Of a stretch of DNA of 33,305 nt, positions 14,362 through 22,504 are shown piece after piece. Location: assembly GCA_024689005.1 (NCBI GenBank), contig JAILDU010000044.1, forward strand, positions 1 through 33,305, written 5' to 3'. A model generated the notes under the pieces. That model saw only the letters and a program-made list of their open reading frames with translations. It was not told where the DNA came from and ran no database searches. The first letter of the stretch is position 1; each line of letters starts with the position of its first letter. This DNA is from Paludibacteraceae bacterium (GTDB lineage: Bacteria > Bacteroidota > Bacteroidia > Bacteroidales > Paludibacteraceae). Made by a program: the position numbers and the translations under genes.

Positions 14362-14392
14362 TTGCGTATATCGAAAAAAAGTTGTACCTTTG
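14362..14392 (+). promoter_or_regulatory. porQ promoter
   Basis: TTG at 14362-14364 and TACCTTTG at 14385-14392, spacer 20 nt, A-run and GTTG before the -7 box. It probably drives porQ-cmk-ispH and possibly murG. Confidence 0.85.
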
Positions 14393-14405
14393 CGCCCGAT
14401 TTTAA

Positions 14406-15527
14406 ATGCAGAAATGGATGCGTTTCATACTATGTATGCTATGCGGGTTGCTCATTAGCAGTCTGACAGGCTATGGTTCGGCGGTGGCCCAGGTGTCCAG
14501 CGCGGGACGATCGGTGTTCTCCTTTATGAGTCTGCCGGCTTCGGCTCGTGTGAATGCACTCGGAGGTTGTAATGTCAGTCTGAGTGACGGTGATATCTCT
14601 ATGGGCATGTGTAATCCGGCTCTGCTCAACGGCAGTACAGATAAAGTGCTGCAACTCAATTTCTCGTATTACCTGCCGGGTACAATGTTCGGGTCTGTGC
14701 TGTACGGACATAATTTCGGGGAAATACCTGCATTCAGAAAAGATAATTCTGATGCACCGGACAAGCCGAACTATTTTGCAGTCGGCATTCACTATCTCGA
14801 TTACGGCAAAATGCTCTATGCTGATCGTGATGGTAATCTATTGGGTGGCAGTTTTGGAGCCAGGGATATTCTGATAGATGTCATGTATGCGCGTCAGTTG
14901 CATCCATGTTGGAAGGTCGGAGTGACGCTCAAACCGGTCTATAGTATCTATGAGGCCTATTCGTCATTTGCAATTGGAGCGGACGTGGGATTGCACTATC
15001 AGATACCTGATTCTACTTTCCAAATGGGATTGGTCCTGCAGAATATAGGATGGCAGCTCAAAGGTTTCTATTCCGAAGAGGGCGGGTCTAATCATGAGAT
15101 GTTGCCGCTTAATTTGCAATTAGGTCTCTCCTATCGTGTCAAGCACGCGCCTATACGATTTCATCTGCAGATACATAATATGCAGACCTGGCGTCTGGAT
15201 TATCAGTGGACGAGCCTTGACAAGTCTGTGCTGACCAGCGATGCTATCTCGCACGATATCAAGTGGTATGATATGATGTTCCGCCACACTATTTGGTCGG
15301 TGGAAATAACGCCTAAGAGTGAGAAGTTCTATGTTGCTCTGAGTTATAACCACCGCCGCCGTGCCGAACTGAATCTGGTGGATCAACGTTCGCTTGCCGG
15401 TTTCTCGCTGGGAGCCGGTGTGCGTATCAAGCAGGTACGCGTCGATTTTGCTATAGCCCAGTTGACCAAGTCCAATTTCTCATACCAAGCGGGATTGTCG
15501 CTGGATATCAATTCGTTGCTGAAATAA
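14406..15527 (+). CDS. porQ: Type IX secretion protein PorQ (PorV/PorQ family barrel)
   Basis: 373 residues with a signal peptide ending about residue 28 (GYGSAVAQ). The mature start SFMSLPASARVNALGG, followed by DISMGMCNPALL, is characteristic of PorQ/PorV outer-membrane barrels, and regular alternating strands follow to the C-terminus. PorQ assists the type IX secretion system at the outer membrane. The first ATG is only 13 nt past the -7 box, so the mRNA may be nearly leaderless. An in-frame ATG at 14418 (Met5) would leave a normal leader and an equally good signal peptide. The order porQ-cmk-ispH is, from memory, common in Bacteroidales. Confidence 0.9.
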   Translation: MQKWMRFILCMLCGLLISSLTGYGSAVAQVSSAGRSVFSFMSLPASARVNALGGCNVSLSDGDISMGMCNPALLNGSTDKVLQLNFSYYLPGTMFGSVLYGHNFGEIPAFRKDNSDAPDKPNYFAVGIHYLDYGKMLYADRDGNLLGGSFGARDILIDVMYARQLHPCWKVGVTLKPVYSIYEAYSSFAIGADVGLHYQIPDSTFQMGLVLQNIGWQLKGFYSEEGGSNHEMLPLNLQLGLSYRVKHAPIRFHLQIHNMQTWRLDYQWTSLDKSVLTSDAISHDIKWYDMMFRHTIWSVEITPKSEKFYVALSYNHRRRAELNLVDQRSLAGFSLGAGVRIKQVRVDFAIAQLTKSNFSYQAGLSLDINSLLK

Positions 15528-15561
15528 AACATGTAATCTGCCAATATATCAGACTTTTCAA

Positions 15562-16233
15562 ATGAAAAAGACAATTGTTGCTATTGATGGTTACAGCTCG
15601 TGTGGCAAATCAACTATTGCCAAGTCGCTGGCCAAGTATGCTCATCTAACGTACGTTGATACAGGTGCTATGTATCGCGCTATCGGTCTATACACTATCC
15701 TTCACGGATTGACTCAGTCGGCTGATATCATTGCGGCCCTCAACGATATACGCATCAATTTTATTCAGGTTGGCGATGCTCAGCATGTCACGCTCAACGG
15801 CGAGGATGTTGAGTCCCGAATCCGTACGTTGGAGGTGGGTAATCGTGCCAGCGAGATATCACAGATCAAGGAAGTGCGTGCTTTTCTGGTGGCTCAACAG
15901 CAGCAGATGGGCCAGACGCAAGGCGTAGTGATGGACGGGCGAGATATAGGCACGGTCGTTTTTCCTAAGGCTGATCTCAAACTCTTTTTGACTGCGCGCC
16001 CTGAAGTGCGTGCGCAACGCCGCTTTGACGAGCTGGTGGGCAAGGGCGAGCATCCCCAGTACGAAGATGTGCTGGCCGATGTTAACGATCGCGATTACCG
16101 TGATACGCATCGTGCCGAATCGCCGCTTCGCCAAGCAGAAGATGCCATCGTGGTGGATAATAGTGAGATGACACCTGATGAGCAGATGCAAGTTATCATA
16201 GACCTGTACGACAAACATTGTGCGAATAGTTGA
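15562..16233 (+). CDS. cmk: Cytidylate kinase
   Basis: Phosphorylates CMP and dCMP with ATP. 223 residues, normal length. P-loop GYSSCGKS at 10-17, VDTGAMYRAIGLY for the nucleotide pocket, a middle NMP-binding insertion, then VMDGRDIGTVVFP and DLKLFLTARPEVRAQRR, with lid residues around DRDYRDTHRAESPLR. The start 34 nt after porQ and the same orientation indicate co-transcription. Confidence 0.97.
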   Translation: MKKTIVAIDGYSSCGKSTIAKSLAKYAHLTYVDTGAMYRAIGLYTILHGLTQSADIIAALNDIRINFIQVGDAQHVTLNGEDVESRIRTLEVGNRASEISQIKEVRAFLVAQQQQMGQTQGVVMDGRDIGTVVFPKADLKLFLTARPEVRAQRRFDELVGKGEHPQYEDVLADVNDRDYRDTHRAESPLRQAEDAIVVDNSEMTPDEQMQVIIDLYDKHCANS

Positions 16234-16258
16234 TATCAGGTTATTCGCGGAAGAATAG

Positions 16259-17167
16259 ATGTCCATAGATATAGACCAACATAGTGGATTTTGCTTTGGT
16301 GTAACCAGCGCTATCCGGACAGCAGAACAGGAACTCCGAAACGGGGCCTTGTGCTGCTTGGGAGACATAGTGCACAACGGTCAGGAAGTGGCGCGTCTGG
16401 AACAACTGGGCTTACAGACCATCGATTATGATGATCTGCGCACTTTGCCGTCCGGTTCGCGTGTTTTGCTGCGTGCTCACGGTGAGCCGCCCAGTACTTA
16501 TTGGATTGCTCGTCAACGGAAAATCAATATAGTGGATGCCACCTGTCCGGTGGTCAAGAAACTGCAGGACCGAATCCGTGCGTGCTATGAGCAGCACAAA
16601 GGCGATGAAGCACAACCGCCGCAGATCATCATCTACGGGCAAGCGGGACATGCCGAAGTAATCGGACTACAGGGACAAACCAATAACACGGCTATCGTTA
16701 TAGAGACGCCGGAGCAGATAGACCGACTGGATTTCCATCGTCCGATTTATCTTTTCTCGCAGACAACCAAGAGTGTAGAAGGTTTTCATGCATTGGCTGA
16801 GGCTATCCAAGCGGCCATAGATAATCAGCACTCGCCTATAGTGCCGGAGGTGCATGACACGATTTGTCGTAACGTGGCTAACCGTGTGCAACAGTTGCAA
16901 GATTTTGCACGTTCGCACGATGTGGTGTTCTTTGTGGGAGGAAAGAAATCCAGCAATGCGAAAGTGCTCTATAACCATTGTCTGGCGGCCAATCCGAATA
17001 CGTTCTTTGTCAGTTCGCCGGACGAGGTGGATAAGGAGGTATTGCTCAATGCCGGCAGCGCGTTGGAAGAAATGAAAGTGGGTATATGCGGTGCAACGAG
17101 CACACCGCTTTGGCTCATGGAGAGCGTCCGCGATGCGATAGTCAAGATTGCTTCGCGCGAAGAGTAA
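16259..17167 (+). CDS. ispH: 4-hydroxy-3-methylbut-2-enyl diphosphate reductase
   Basis: Last step of the MEP isoprenoid pathway, making IPP and DMAPP with an iron-sulfur cluster. 302 residues. The three cluster cysteines are visible: Cys12 in SGFCFGV, Cys96 in DATCPVVKK and Cys203 in DTICRNVANR. Also present are IVHNGQEV, RAHGEPP, GHAEVIGLQGQ and GATSTPLWLMESV. It sits 25 nt after cmk. The product feeds undecaprenyl phosphate, the lipid carrier used by MurG downstream. Confidence 0.96.
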   Translation: MSIDIDQHSGFCFGVTSAIRTAEQELRNGALCCLGDIVHNGQEVARLEQLGLQTIDYDDLRTLPSGSRVLLRAHGEPPSTYWIARQRKINIVDATCPVVKKLQDRIRACYEQHKGDEAQPPQIIIYGQAGHAEVIGLQGQTNNTAIVIETPEQIDRLDFHRPIYLFSQTTKSVEGFHALAEAIQAAIDNQHSPIVPEVHDTICRNVANRVQQLQDFARSHDVVFFVGGKKSSNAKVLYNHCLAANPNTFFVSSPDEVDKEVLLNAGSALEEMKVGICGATSTPLWLMESVRDAIVKIASREE

Positions 17168-17180
17168 AAGCAATAGACCT

Positions 17181-17259
17181 TGCTCGATTTGGATGGCTGC
17201 GGGTAATCCTTCGTGCTCAAAAAGAATGGCTGCAGGCAAGTCTGCTCAAAGAAGAAAGA
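17181..17259 (+). repeat. Imperfect 33/29-nt direct repeats after ispH
   Basis: Units start TGCTC at 17181, 17214 and 17243. The first two share ATGGCTGC(G/A)GG(T/C)AA in the same relative place. A GTG here could extend murG by 29 residues, but the translation is low-complexity Lys/Gln-rich and not conserved MurG, so I treat it as non-coding. Confidence 0.5.
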
Positions 17260-17260
17260 A

Positions 17261-17295
17261 CAATTAACAATTGTCAACTATCAATTATCAATTAA
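17261..17295 (+). repeat. 7-nt tandem repeat in front of murG
   Basis: CAATTAA, CAATTGT, CAACTAT, CAATTAT and CAATTAA: five exact heptamers ending 4 nt before the murG ATG, covering the ribosome-binding position. It gives an unstructured A/T leader with no Shine-Dalgarno sequence. Confidence 0.8.
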
Positions 17296-17299
17296 TAAA

Positions 17300-18376
17300 A
17301 TGCGTTATCTTATATCCGGAGGGGGAACCGGAGGACATATCTTCCCCGCAGTCAGTATAGCCAATGCCTTGCGCGAATTGGATCCGGAGGCAGATATTCT
17401 TTTTGTGGGAGCACTCGGTCGCATGGAGATGGAGCGTGTGCCGCAGGCGGGCTATAAGATAGTTGGACTTCCCGTCCGCGGATTCAATCGTGCCCAGCCA
17501 TGGAAGAATGTCTCTGTACTGTGGGACCTGTTGCGCTCCATGATACAAGTACGCCGCGTGATACGTGATTTTCAACCCAATGTGGGAGTCGGCGTTGGAG
17601 GTTATGCTTCCGGAGCGGCAATGAAGATGGCAGCCCGAATGGGTATTCCAATTCTGCTGCAAGAGCAGAATGGTTTTGCGGGCGTTACCAACAAGTTGCT
17701 CAAGGATGACGCGGCTAAGATATGCGTGGCATATGAGGGAATGGAACGTTTCTTCCCGAAAGACAAGATCATCCTGACAGGCAATCCCGTTCGTCAGAAC
17801 CTGACAAGCGGAAAGCGCAAGGAGGAAGGCCATCCGTCGTTGCTGATCATAGGCGGCAGTCTGGGTGCGCGCACTATCAACGAGGCGGTCAAAGCCGCGT
17901 TGCCGCAGTTGAGCCAAACGGATATACAGGTTGTTTGGCAGACAGGTAAGATATATTATGACAAGTGCAAGGCGGCGTGGGAAGAAGTCGGCAGCCCGAA
18001 GAATATAGAGTGTTTGGATTTCTTGAGTGACATGCCGGACCGCTATGCGCAGGCCGACTTGGTTATCTCGCGTGCCGGAGCCAGCTCTATCAGCGAGTTA
18101 TGCTTGCTGGGCAAGCCGGCAGTTTTGGTTCCTTCGCCTAATGTGGCAGAAGATCACCAGACGCACAACGCCATGGCGTTGGTTAATAAGCAAGCCGCCG
18201 TACTCGTGCGTGACGCGGATGCTGGCGAGCAACTGATAAGTACGGCTTTGCGTTTGATTAAGGACAAAGAACAACTGGAGACATTACATACCAATGTGCT
18301 TCAACTGGCGCAGACCGATTCGGCCCGCCGTATAGCAGAAGAGGTCATCAAACTGGCAAAAGAGAATTCAAAATAG
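17300..18376 (+). CDS. murG: Undecaprenyl-PP-MurNAc-pentapeptide GlcNAc transferase
   Basis: Converts lipid I to lipid II on the cytoplasmic face of the inner membrane (GT28 family). 358 residues from this ATG. The glycine-rich loop GGGTGGH lies at 7-13, followed by IFPAVSIANALRE. Then GVGGYASGAAMKMAA, QEQNGFAGVTNKLL, the C-domain loop IIGGSLGART, and the UDP-GlcNAc site SRAGASSISELCLLGKP with PSPNVAEDHQTHNA. I chose 17300 because the protein begins directly at the conserved MRYLISGGGTGG; a GTG at 17213 would only add junk. In most bacteria murG is inside the dcw cluster. Here it is 3.9 kb beyond mraZ, on the opposite strand. Confidence 0.97.
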   Translation: MRYLISGGGTGGHIFPAVSIANALRELDPEADILFVGALGRMEMERVPQAGYKIVGLPVRGFNRAQPWKNVSVLWDLLRSMIQVRRVIRDFQPNVGVGVGGYASGAAMKMAARMGIPILLQEQNGFAGVTNKLLKDDAAKICVAYEGMERFFPKDKIILTGNPVRQNLTSGKRKEEGHPSLLIIGGSLGARTINEAVKAALPQLSQTDIQVVWQTGKIYYDKCKAAWEEVGSPKNIECLDFLSDMPDRYAQADLVISRAGASSISELCLLGKPAVLVPSPNVAEDHQTHNAMALVNKQAAVLVRDADAGEQLISTALRLIKDKEQLETLHTNVLQLAQTDSARRIAEEVIKLAKENSK

Positions 18377-18393
18377 TCAAAACAAGTTACAGA

Positions 18394-19671
18394 ATGAAAA
18401 AGATTAGCCTGATTGCAATCCTTATGGCAGCATTCTTTTGTCTGAATAGCTGCGACAATCAATTTAACAGCACTCCTGAGCAGGACAAGACCTTATTATG
18501 GCCAGCTCAAACGGACACCTGTGCCCTATGGGGATATATTAACGAAAAAGGAGAAATGGTAATACCGGCACAGTATCAGAATGCTTACGGATTCAGTTGC
18601 GGTAAGGCAAAAGTAGTTCTAAAAGACGGAAGGGATGCGTTTATCAACAGAGAAGGCAAGATTGTCTTTACCGCATCGGAAGGAGAAGTATGTGATGATT
18701 ATTTCTATTATGGATGCTTGAGATATGGCAATAATTATGATTTTTTTAATGATGGCAATGGCTATTTCTATCAGTGCTGGGCTGGCATGCTCAATGACCA
18801 TTTTAAGCCAATCGTTTCCAAAGGCGTCTATGACAATATTGAACCGATGACAAAAGATGGATTGGCTGCAACATCAAATGGTTATATAAATAGACATGGC
18901 AGATTAGTTATTCCTGAAAGAAACGAGAATGGAGTACTATTTAATTTCTGTGATGGAGTAGCTGCAATTTTATGGAAGGGTAAATATGGAGCGATAAATA
19001 CAAAAGGTAAGTTGGTAATAGATACCATTTATGACAATTTTTTGTCTCCAGTGGGAGAAAACCGTTTGGTATATAGTGAGATGCGATCTGGTATGTGGTT
19101 ATGTGGTTTGATGGACACTAAAGGAAGAAAAATAACAGAGCCTATTTTTAGAGGCTATGCATTCTTCGGCGATGGAGGTCTTATGCCTATCCAGCGGATA
19201 ACGGATTGTGGTTATTCAGCCTGCTATATTGATCGGAATGGCGAGATACAAATACAAGGTCCATTTTCTCATTCAGAGCCATTTTATGATGGTGTGGCGT
19301 GGGTTCTTGATTACAAACTAAGCGAAACAAAGGAACAGAATATTGAATACTCATATTTTAAACTAATCAACATGCAGGGAGAAACTCTCTTCTCGTTAGA
19401 AAAAGGACAACAGCCCGAGACGGTCTTTCATAACGGGCTGTGCTTGATTCACGATAATAACGATAATAGTTATCAATACATCAACAAGAAGGGAGAAGTA
19501 GTTTATCGTTGGACTCCGTACAAAGAAAAAAACAACTCACCTGAATCGCATAATCCGGCAAGACTTTCTGAAGATGAATTGTTGCTGAAGCATTTCGAAG
19601 GGACGGAATATTATCCGCTGGCAGAACAATGTGTGAGAAGAAGACAAGAATGTGAAAATCTTAAAAAATGA
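18394..19671 (+). CDS. WG-repeat lipoprotein
   Basis: 425 residues. Lipoprotein signal with lipobox LNSC, Cys20. The rest is built from WG-type repeats (about 45 residues each) of the form W/G-Y/A-I/N-x-KG-x-x-V/I-I-P-x-x-Y. Examples are LWGYINEKGEMVIPAQYQ, KYGAINTKGKLVIDTIYD and LMDTKGRKITEPIF, with later weaker copies including QYINKKGEVVY. WG-repeat proteins in Bacteroidota are usually surface or periplasmic, and their function is unknown. It starts 17 nt after murG. The AT-richer sequence contrasts with murG before it, which may mean later acquisition. The 3' end of the gene is partly duplicated downstream, at 19770. Confidence 0.85.
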   Translation: MKKISLIAILMAAFFCLNSCDNQFNSTPEQDKTLLWPAQTDTCALWGYINEKGEMVIPAQYQNAYGFSCGKAKVVLKDGRDAFINREGKIVFTASEGEVCDDYFYYGCLRYGNNYDFFNDGNGYFYQCWAGMLNDHFKPIVSKGVYDNIEPMTKDGLAATSNGYINRHGRLVIPERNENGVLFNFCDGVAAILWKGKYGAINTKGKLVIDTIYDNFLSPVGENRLVYSEMRSGMWLCGLMDTKGRKITEPIFRGYAFFGDGGLMPIQRITDCGYSACYIDRNGEIQIQGPFSHSEPFYDGVAWVLDYKLSETKEQNIEYSYFKLINMQGETLFSLEKGQQPETVFHNGLCLIHDNNDNSYQYINKKGEVVYRWTPYKEKNNSPESHNPARLSEDELLLKHFEGTEYYPLAEQCVRRRQECENLKK

Positions 19672-19798
19672 CACTTTTTTGAGGCGGAAGTACGGAAGAC
19701 AAAACCCCGAAATAACCCCGATATAACCTCGACATGCCTTCGATATGCCTTCGATAGTTACAGGAAACGGAAAATCTTAAAAATCGTACATTTTGAGG
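19654..19798. repeat. Direct repeat of about 30 bp flanking an 11-nt array
   Basis: The first copy at 19654-19684 contains the last codons and stop of the WG gene; the second copy is at 19770-19798. Both begin GAAAATCTTAAAAA and end TTTTGAGG, with small changes between. The 11-nt array lies between them. Confidence 0.65.
19700..19754. repeat. 11-nt tandem array, five units
   Basis: CAAAACCCCGA, AATAACCCCGA, TATAACCTCGA, CATGCCTTCGA and TATGCCTTCGA, each exactly 11 nt and ending CGA. The drift from CCCC through CCTC to CCTT runs in order along the array. It is similar in sequence and orientation to the array at 13656. Confidence 0.85.
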
Positions 19799-19842
19799 AG
19801 TGCTAAGTGGAAATATGGTTTTTGAAAAAAGTGAGGAATAAT

Positions 19843-19873
19843 TTGCGCATATGACAAAAAAGCAGTATTTTTG
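19843..19873 (+). promoter_or_regulatory. Promoter for glycosyltransferase-LRR-DUF5686 genes
   Basis: TTG at 19843-19845 and TATTTTTG at 19866-19873, spacer 20 nt, A-run and GCAG before the -7 box. The start codon at 19917 is 43 nt past it. Confidence 0.8.
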
Positions 19874-19916
19874 CAGCCGGAATGGGGACCTAAACCGTTC
19901 TCTAAGAGGATAAAAG

Positions 19917-20675
19917 ATGATAAGTATAATAATACCAATATTTAATGCTGAGGCATTTTTGCCGGCATGTCTGGACTCGGTTGTTGCGCAGATAACCGGC
20001 GAGGCGTTGCAAATCATCCTGGTGGATGACAGCAGTTCGGACAATAGTCCGGCTATAGCGGCATCGTACGCCAAGCGCCATGAGGATGATCCTCAGCGAC
20101 AGATCATATTGCTCAGTCAGTTGCATGCCGGCCAATCGGCAGCCCGCAATCTGGGCATAGAACATGCTACGGGTGAGTATATTGCGTTTGTGGATGCAGA
20201 CGATCGTTTGGCGCCGGACTGGTGTGAGCGTCACCTGAAAGTGATGCGCAAAGGCAAATATGACTATGTGCAGAGCGGTTGTCGCCGTACTCGCGACAGA
20301 GCAGACAAGGGCTGGACTGTCGGTCCGCGCCACTTGCCGCACAATCGCTATCAGTTTACTTCGCCTTGTGCGCGTTTGTATCGTAGAGAACTATTCAAAG
20401 ACGGCAAACTGCGATTCCCGGAAGGGATGATATATGAGGATGTGGTTTTCTCGGTAGATTTGTGGTTGAGCGGAGCCAAATGTCATACAATCCGATATGC
20501 AGGCTATTTGTACACCCGCAATCCGCAGAGTACGACCTCTCGTCCGCATTTAAAAGCACAGCAGAAAGTAATACATGTACTGCATATGCGCATGCACGGG
20601 CAGAGTCTGAAGAACAGATTGATTATATTTTATACGATCCTTCGACTGGAAGGACATTTTTTCTTAATCGGTTAA
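19917..20675 (+). CDS. Family 2 glycosyltransferase
   Basis: 252 residues with the GT-A fold start ISIIIPIFNAEAFLPACLDS, then IILVDDSSSDNSP, AGQSAARNLGIEHATGEY, the metal-binding DADD at 93-96, and the downstream acidic motif MIYEDVVF. It transfers a sugar from a nucleotide donor; donor and acceptor cannot be read. There is no membrane segment, but the C-terminus is hydrophobic and basic, which suits membrane association. It leads a group of three genes, followed 20 nt later by the LRR protein. It is not inside an obvious polysaccharide locus. Confidence 0.9.
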   Translation: MISIIIPIFNAEAFLPACLDSVVAQITGEALQIILVDDSSSDNSPAIAASYAKRHEDDPQRQIILLSQLHAGQSAARNLGIEHATGEYIAFVDADDRLAPDWCERHLKVMRKGKYDYVQSGCRRTRDRADKGWTVGPRHLPHNRYQFTSPCARLYRRELFKDGKLRFPEGMIYEDVVFSVDLWLSGAKCHTIRYAGYLYTRNPQSTTSRPHLKAQQKVIHVLHMRMHGQSLKNRLIIFYTILRLEGHFFLIG

Positions 20676-20695
20676 CCCCAAAAACACTATAAGAA

Positions 20696-22495
20696 ATGAA
20701 TCTATCTTTATCCGCTTTATCCGCATCGGCTCGCAAGCTTGCGATAGTGGCAGCCGTTGTGAGTAGTATGAGTGCCATGGCCACCGAGGCTGTATATCAG
20801 GAGGTGCGCTACGTTTTGGACGACATATTCTTTACCGCAGAAGTCGGATCTAATCCGAAAGTGGCGGGTGAGTTGATTATCCCCGAACAGATAGTGGTTG
20901 GCCAAGATAAGTACACCGTAGTGGCTATCAGCGACAAGGCATTCAAGGGCGCAAAGAACCTGAAGAACATTGTATTCCCCAAGACATTGCAGCGCGTCTA
21001 TCGTTCTGCTTTTGACGGAACGGGCATTATGACCGACAAGGAGAAATGGGTGGACGGTTATCTGTGGATAGACAGTGTGTTGATAGCAACAGACAAGACT
21101 ATCAAGCCGCGTTTTGAATTGCCATATGGTACGCGAATCATTGCAGCGGGAGCTTTCCAGGGCAACAAGACGCTCACGCGCATCGAACTGACAGATACAA
21201 TCAAACGTCTAGACCACGAGACCTTCCGCGATTGCAAGAATCTGGAGAAAATAGAGATACCTCAATCGGTAACATCCATCGGCGAAGATGTATTCACCGG
21301 TAGTGGAATATGGCTTAATGAGAATAAATGGAAAAAGGGTGCGCTCTATCTGGACGATTGTCTGGTGGCAACCAACGATGAGTTGCCGGCTAACTTTGTC
21401 TTCAAGAGCAAGAATCCTGTTCGCCTGATAGCAGAGCGCGCTTTTGCTAACCGCAAGGGATTGACTACGGTAACGATACCTTCGTCTATCACGTTCATCC
21501 CGACAGCAGCCTTCTATCAATGTGAGAACCTGACGGAAGTGGTCATTCCGACGTCGGTGACAGATGTGCAGAATTTTGCCTTCTATGGTTGTACGATGCT
21601 CAAGAGCGCAACGTTGCCTCGCGAACTGCTTCATCTGGGAATGGGCGCTTTCTATGGTTGCTGTAATCTGCGTGGCCAGATATTGAGTGACAACCTGACT
21701 GTGATAGAGCAAGGTACGTTCTTCAAATGCAATAGTATCAAGCATCTGGATCTGCCGGTTCATCTGCGTCGCATAGACAACGGAGCTTTTGCCGGCTGTG
21801 CCTCGATGGAGGAATTCAAGTTGCCGGATTCGCTGGAGTTCATCGGTGAGATGGCTTTTGCGGGTTGTGCAATCATTCGTGAGATAACGTTGCCGGAGAA
21901 GATAAACGCTATACCTAAGCAGATGTGTCAGGGATGCTCGCGTCTGTATCGCGTCAATCTGCCGGAAGGCCTGTATGCTATCGGTGACGGCGCCTTCGAA
22001 AGTTGCTTGTCGTTGGAGCGCGTCTTCCTGCCTAAGACCACTTTCCGTATCGGTGACAATGCCTTCCGTAATTGCCAACAGTTGCCCGGCATAGACCTGG
22101 TAGATCATATTCATGTGCTCGGAAACGGCGCTTTCGCCGAATGCAAGATGATGGAAGAAATCCGCTTACCGGAGAGTCTGGAGGAACTGCAGGCTAATGT
22201 GTTCAGCCAGTGTCTGAATCTGCACGGTGTTGTCTTCAATAAGAAACTGAAAGTGATAGGTCCCGGTGCCTTTGCTCATTGCCGCAACCTGCGCGAAGTG
22301 CAGTTGAATATCGGGCTGGAGGTGATAGGCGACAATGCTTTCTACGGCTGCAAGAACTTGCGCCGTGTGGCTTATCCGGCCAGTTTGCGTCGAATAGGCA
22401 ATAGTGCTTTCATGAACTGCGAGAGCATGAAGGCGCCTGAGTTCCCGTCAGAAGTTAAGGTGGGCAAGAATGCCTACAAGGGAACGAAGAAGTAA
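20696..22495 (+). CDS. BspA-type leucine-rich repeat protein (LRR_5), secreted
   Basis: 599 residues. A signal-like N-terminus (KLAIVAAVVSSMSAMA, 14-29) is followed by a short beta region and about twenty LRR_5 repeats of roughly 23 residues, with the pattern I-x-x-x-A-F-x-x-C-x-x-L-x-x-I-x-L-P. BspA-type proteins are surface or secreted adhesins, and some bind host matrix. Two irregular islands (about 106-150 and 200-246) share the motif F-G-x-G-I...KW..G.L(W/Y)(I/L)D..L(I/V)AT, so they look like one duplicated module. I see no clear type IX C-terminal sorting domain, since the chain ends soon after the last repeat. Confidence 0.88.
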   Translation: MNLSLSALSASARKLAIVAAVVSSMSAMATEAVYQEVRYVLDDIFFTAEVGSNPKVAGELIIPEQIVVGQDKYTVVAISDKAFKGAKNLKNIVFPKTLQRVYRSAFDGTGIMTDKEKWVDGYLWIDSVLIATDKTIKPRFELPYGTRIIAAGAFQGNKTLTRIELTDTIKRLDHETFRDCKNLEKIEIPQSVTSIGEDVFTGSGIWLNENKWKKGALYLDDCLVATNDELPANFVFKSKNPVRLIAERAFANRKGLTTVTIPSSITFIPTAAFYQCENLTEVVIPTSVTDVQNFAFYGCTMLKSATLPRELLHLGMGAFYGCCNLRGQILSDNLTVIEQGTFFKCNSIKHLDLPVHLRRIDNGAFAGCASMEEFKLPDSLEFIGEMAFAGCAIIREITLPEKINAIPKQMCQGCSRLYRVNLPEGLYAIGDGAFESCLSLERVFLPKTTFRIGDNAFRNCQQLPGIDLVDHIHVLGNGAFAECKMMEEIRLPESLEELQANVFSQCLNLHGVVFNKKLKVIGPGAFAHCRNLREVQLNIGLEVIGDNAFYGCKNLRRVAYPASLRRIGNSAFMNCESMKAPEFPSEVKVGKNAYKGTKK

Positions 22496-22504
22496 AAGTT
22501 CTAT

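Noticed and set aside
17213..17299. N-terminal extension of murG from a GTG
   Set aside because: The 29 extra residues come from repeats and precede the conserved MurG start directly.
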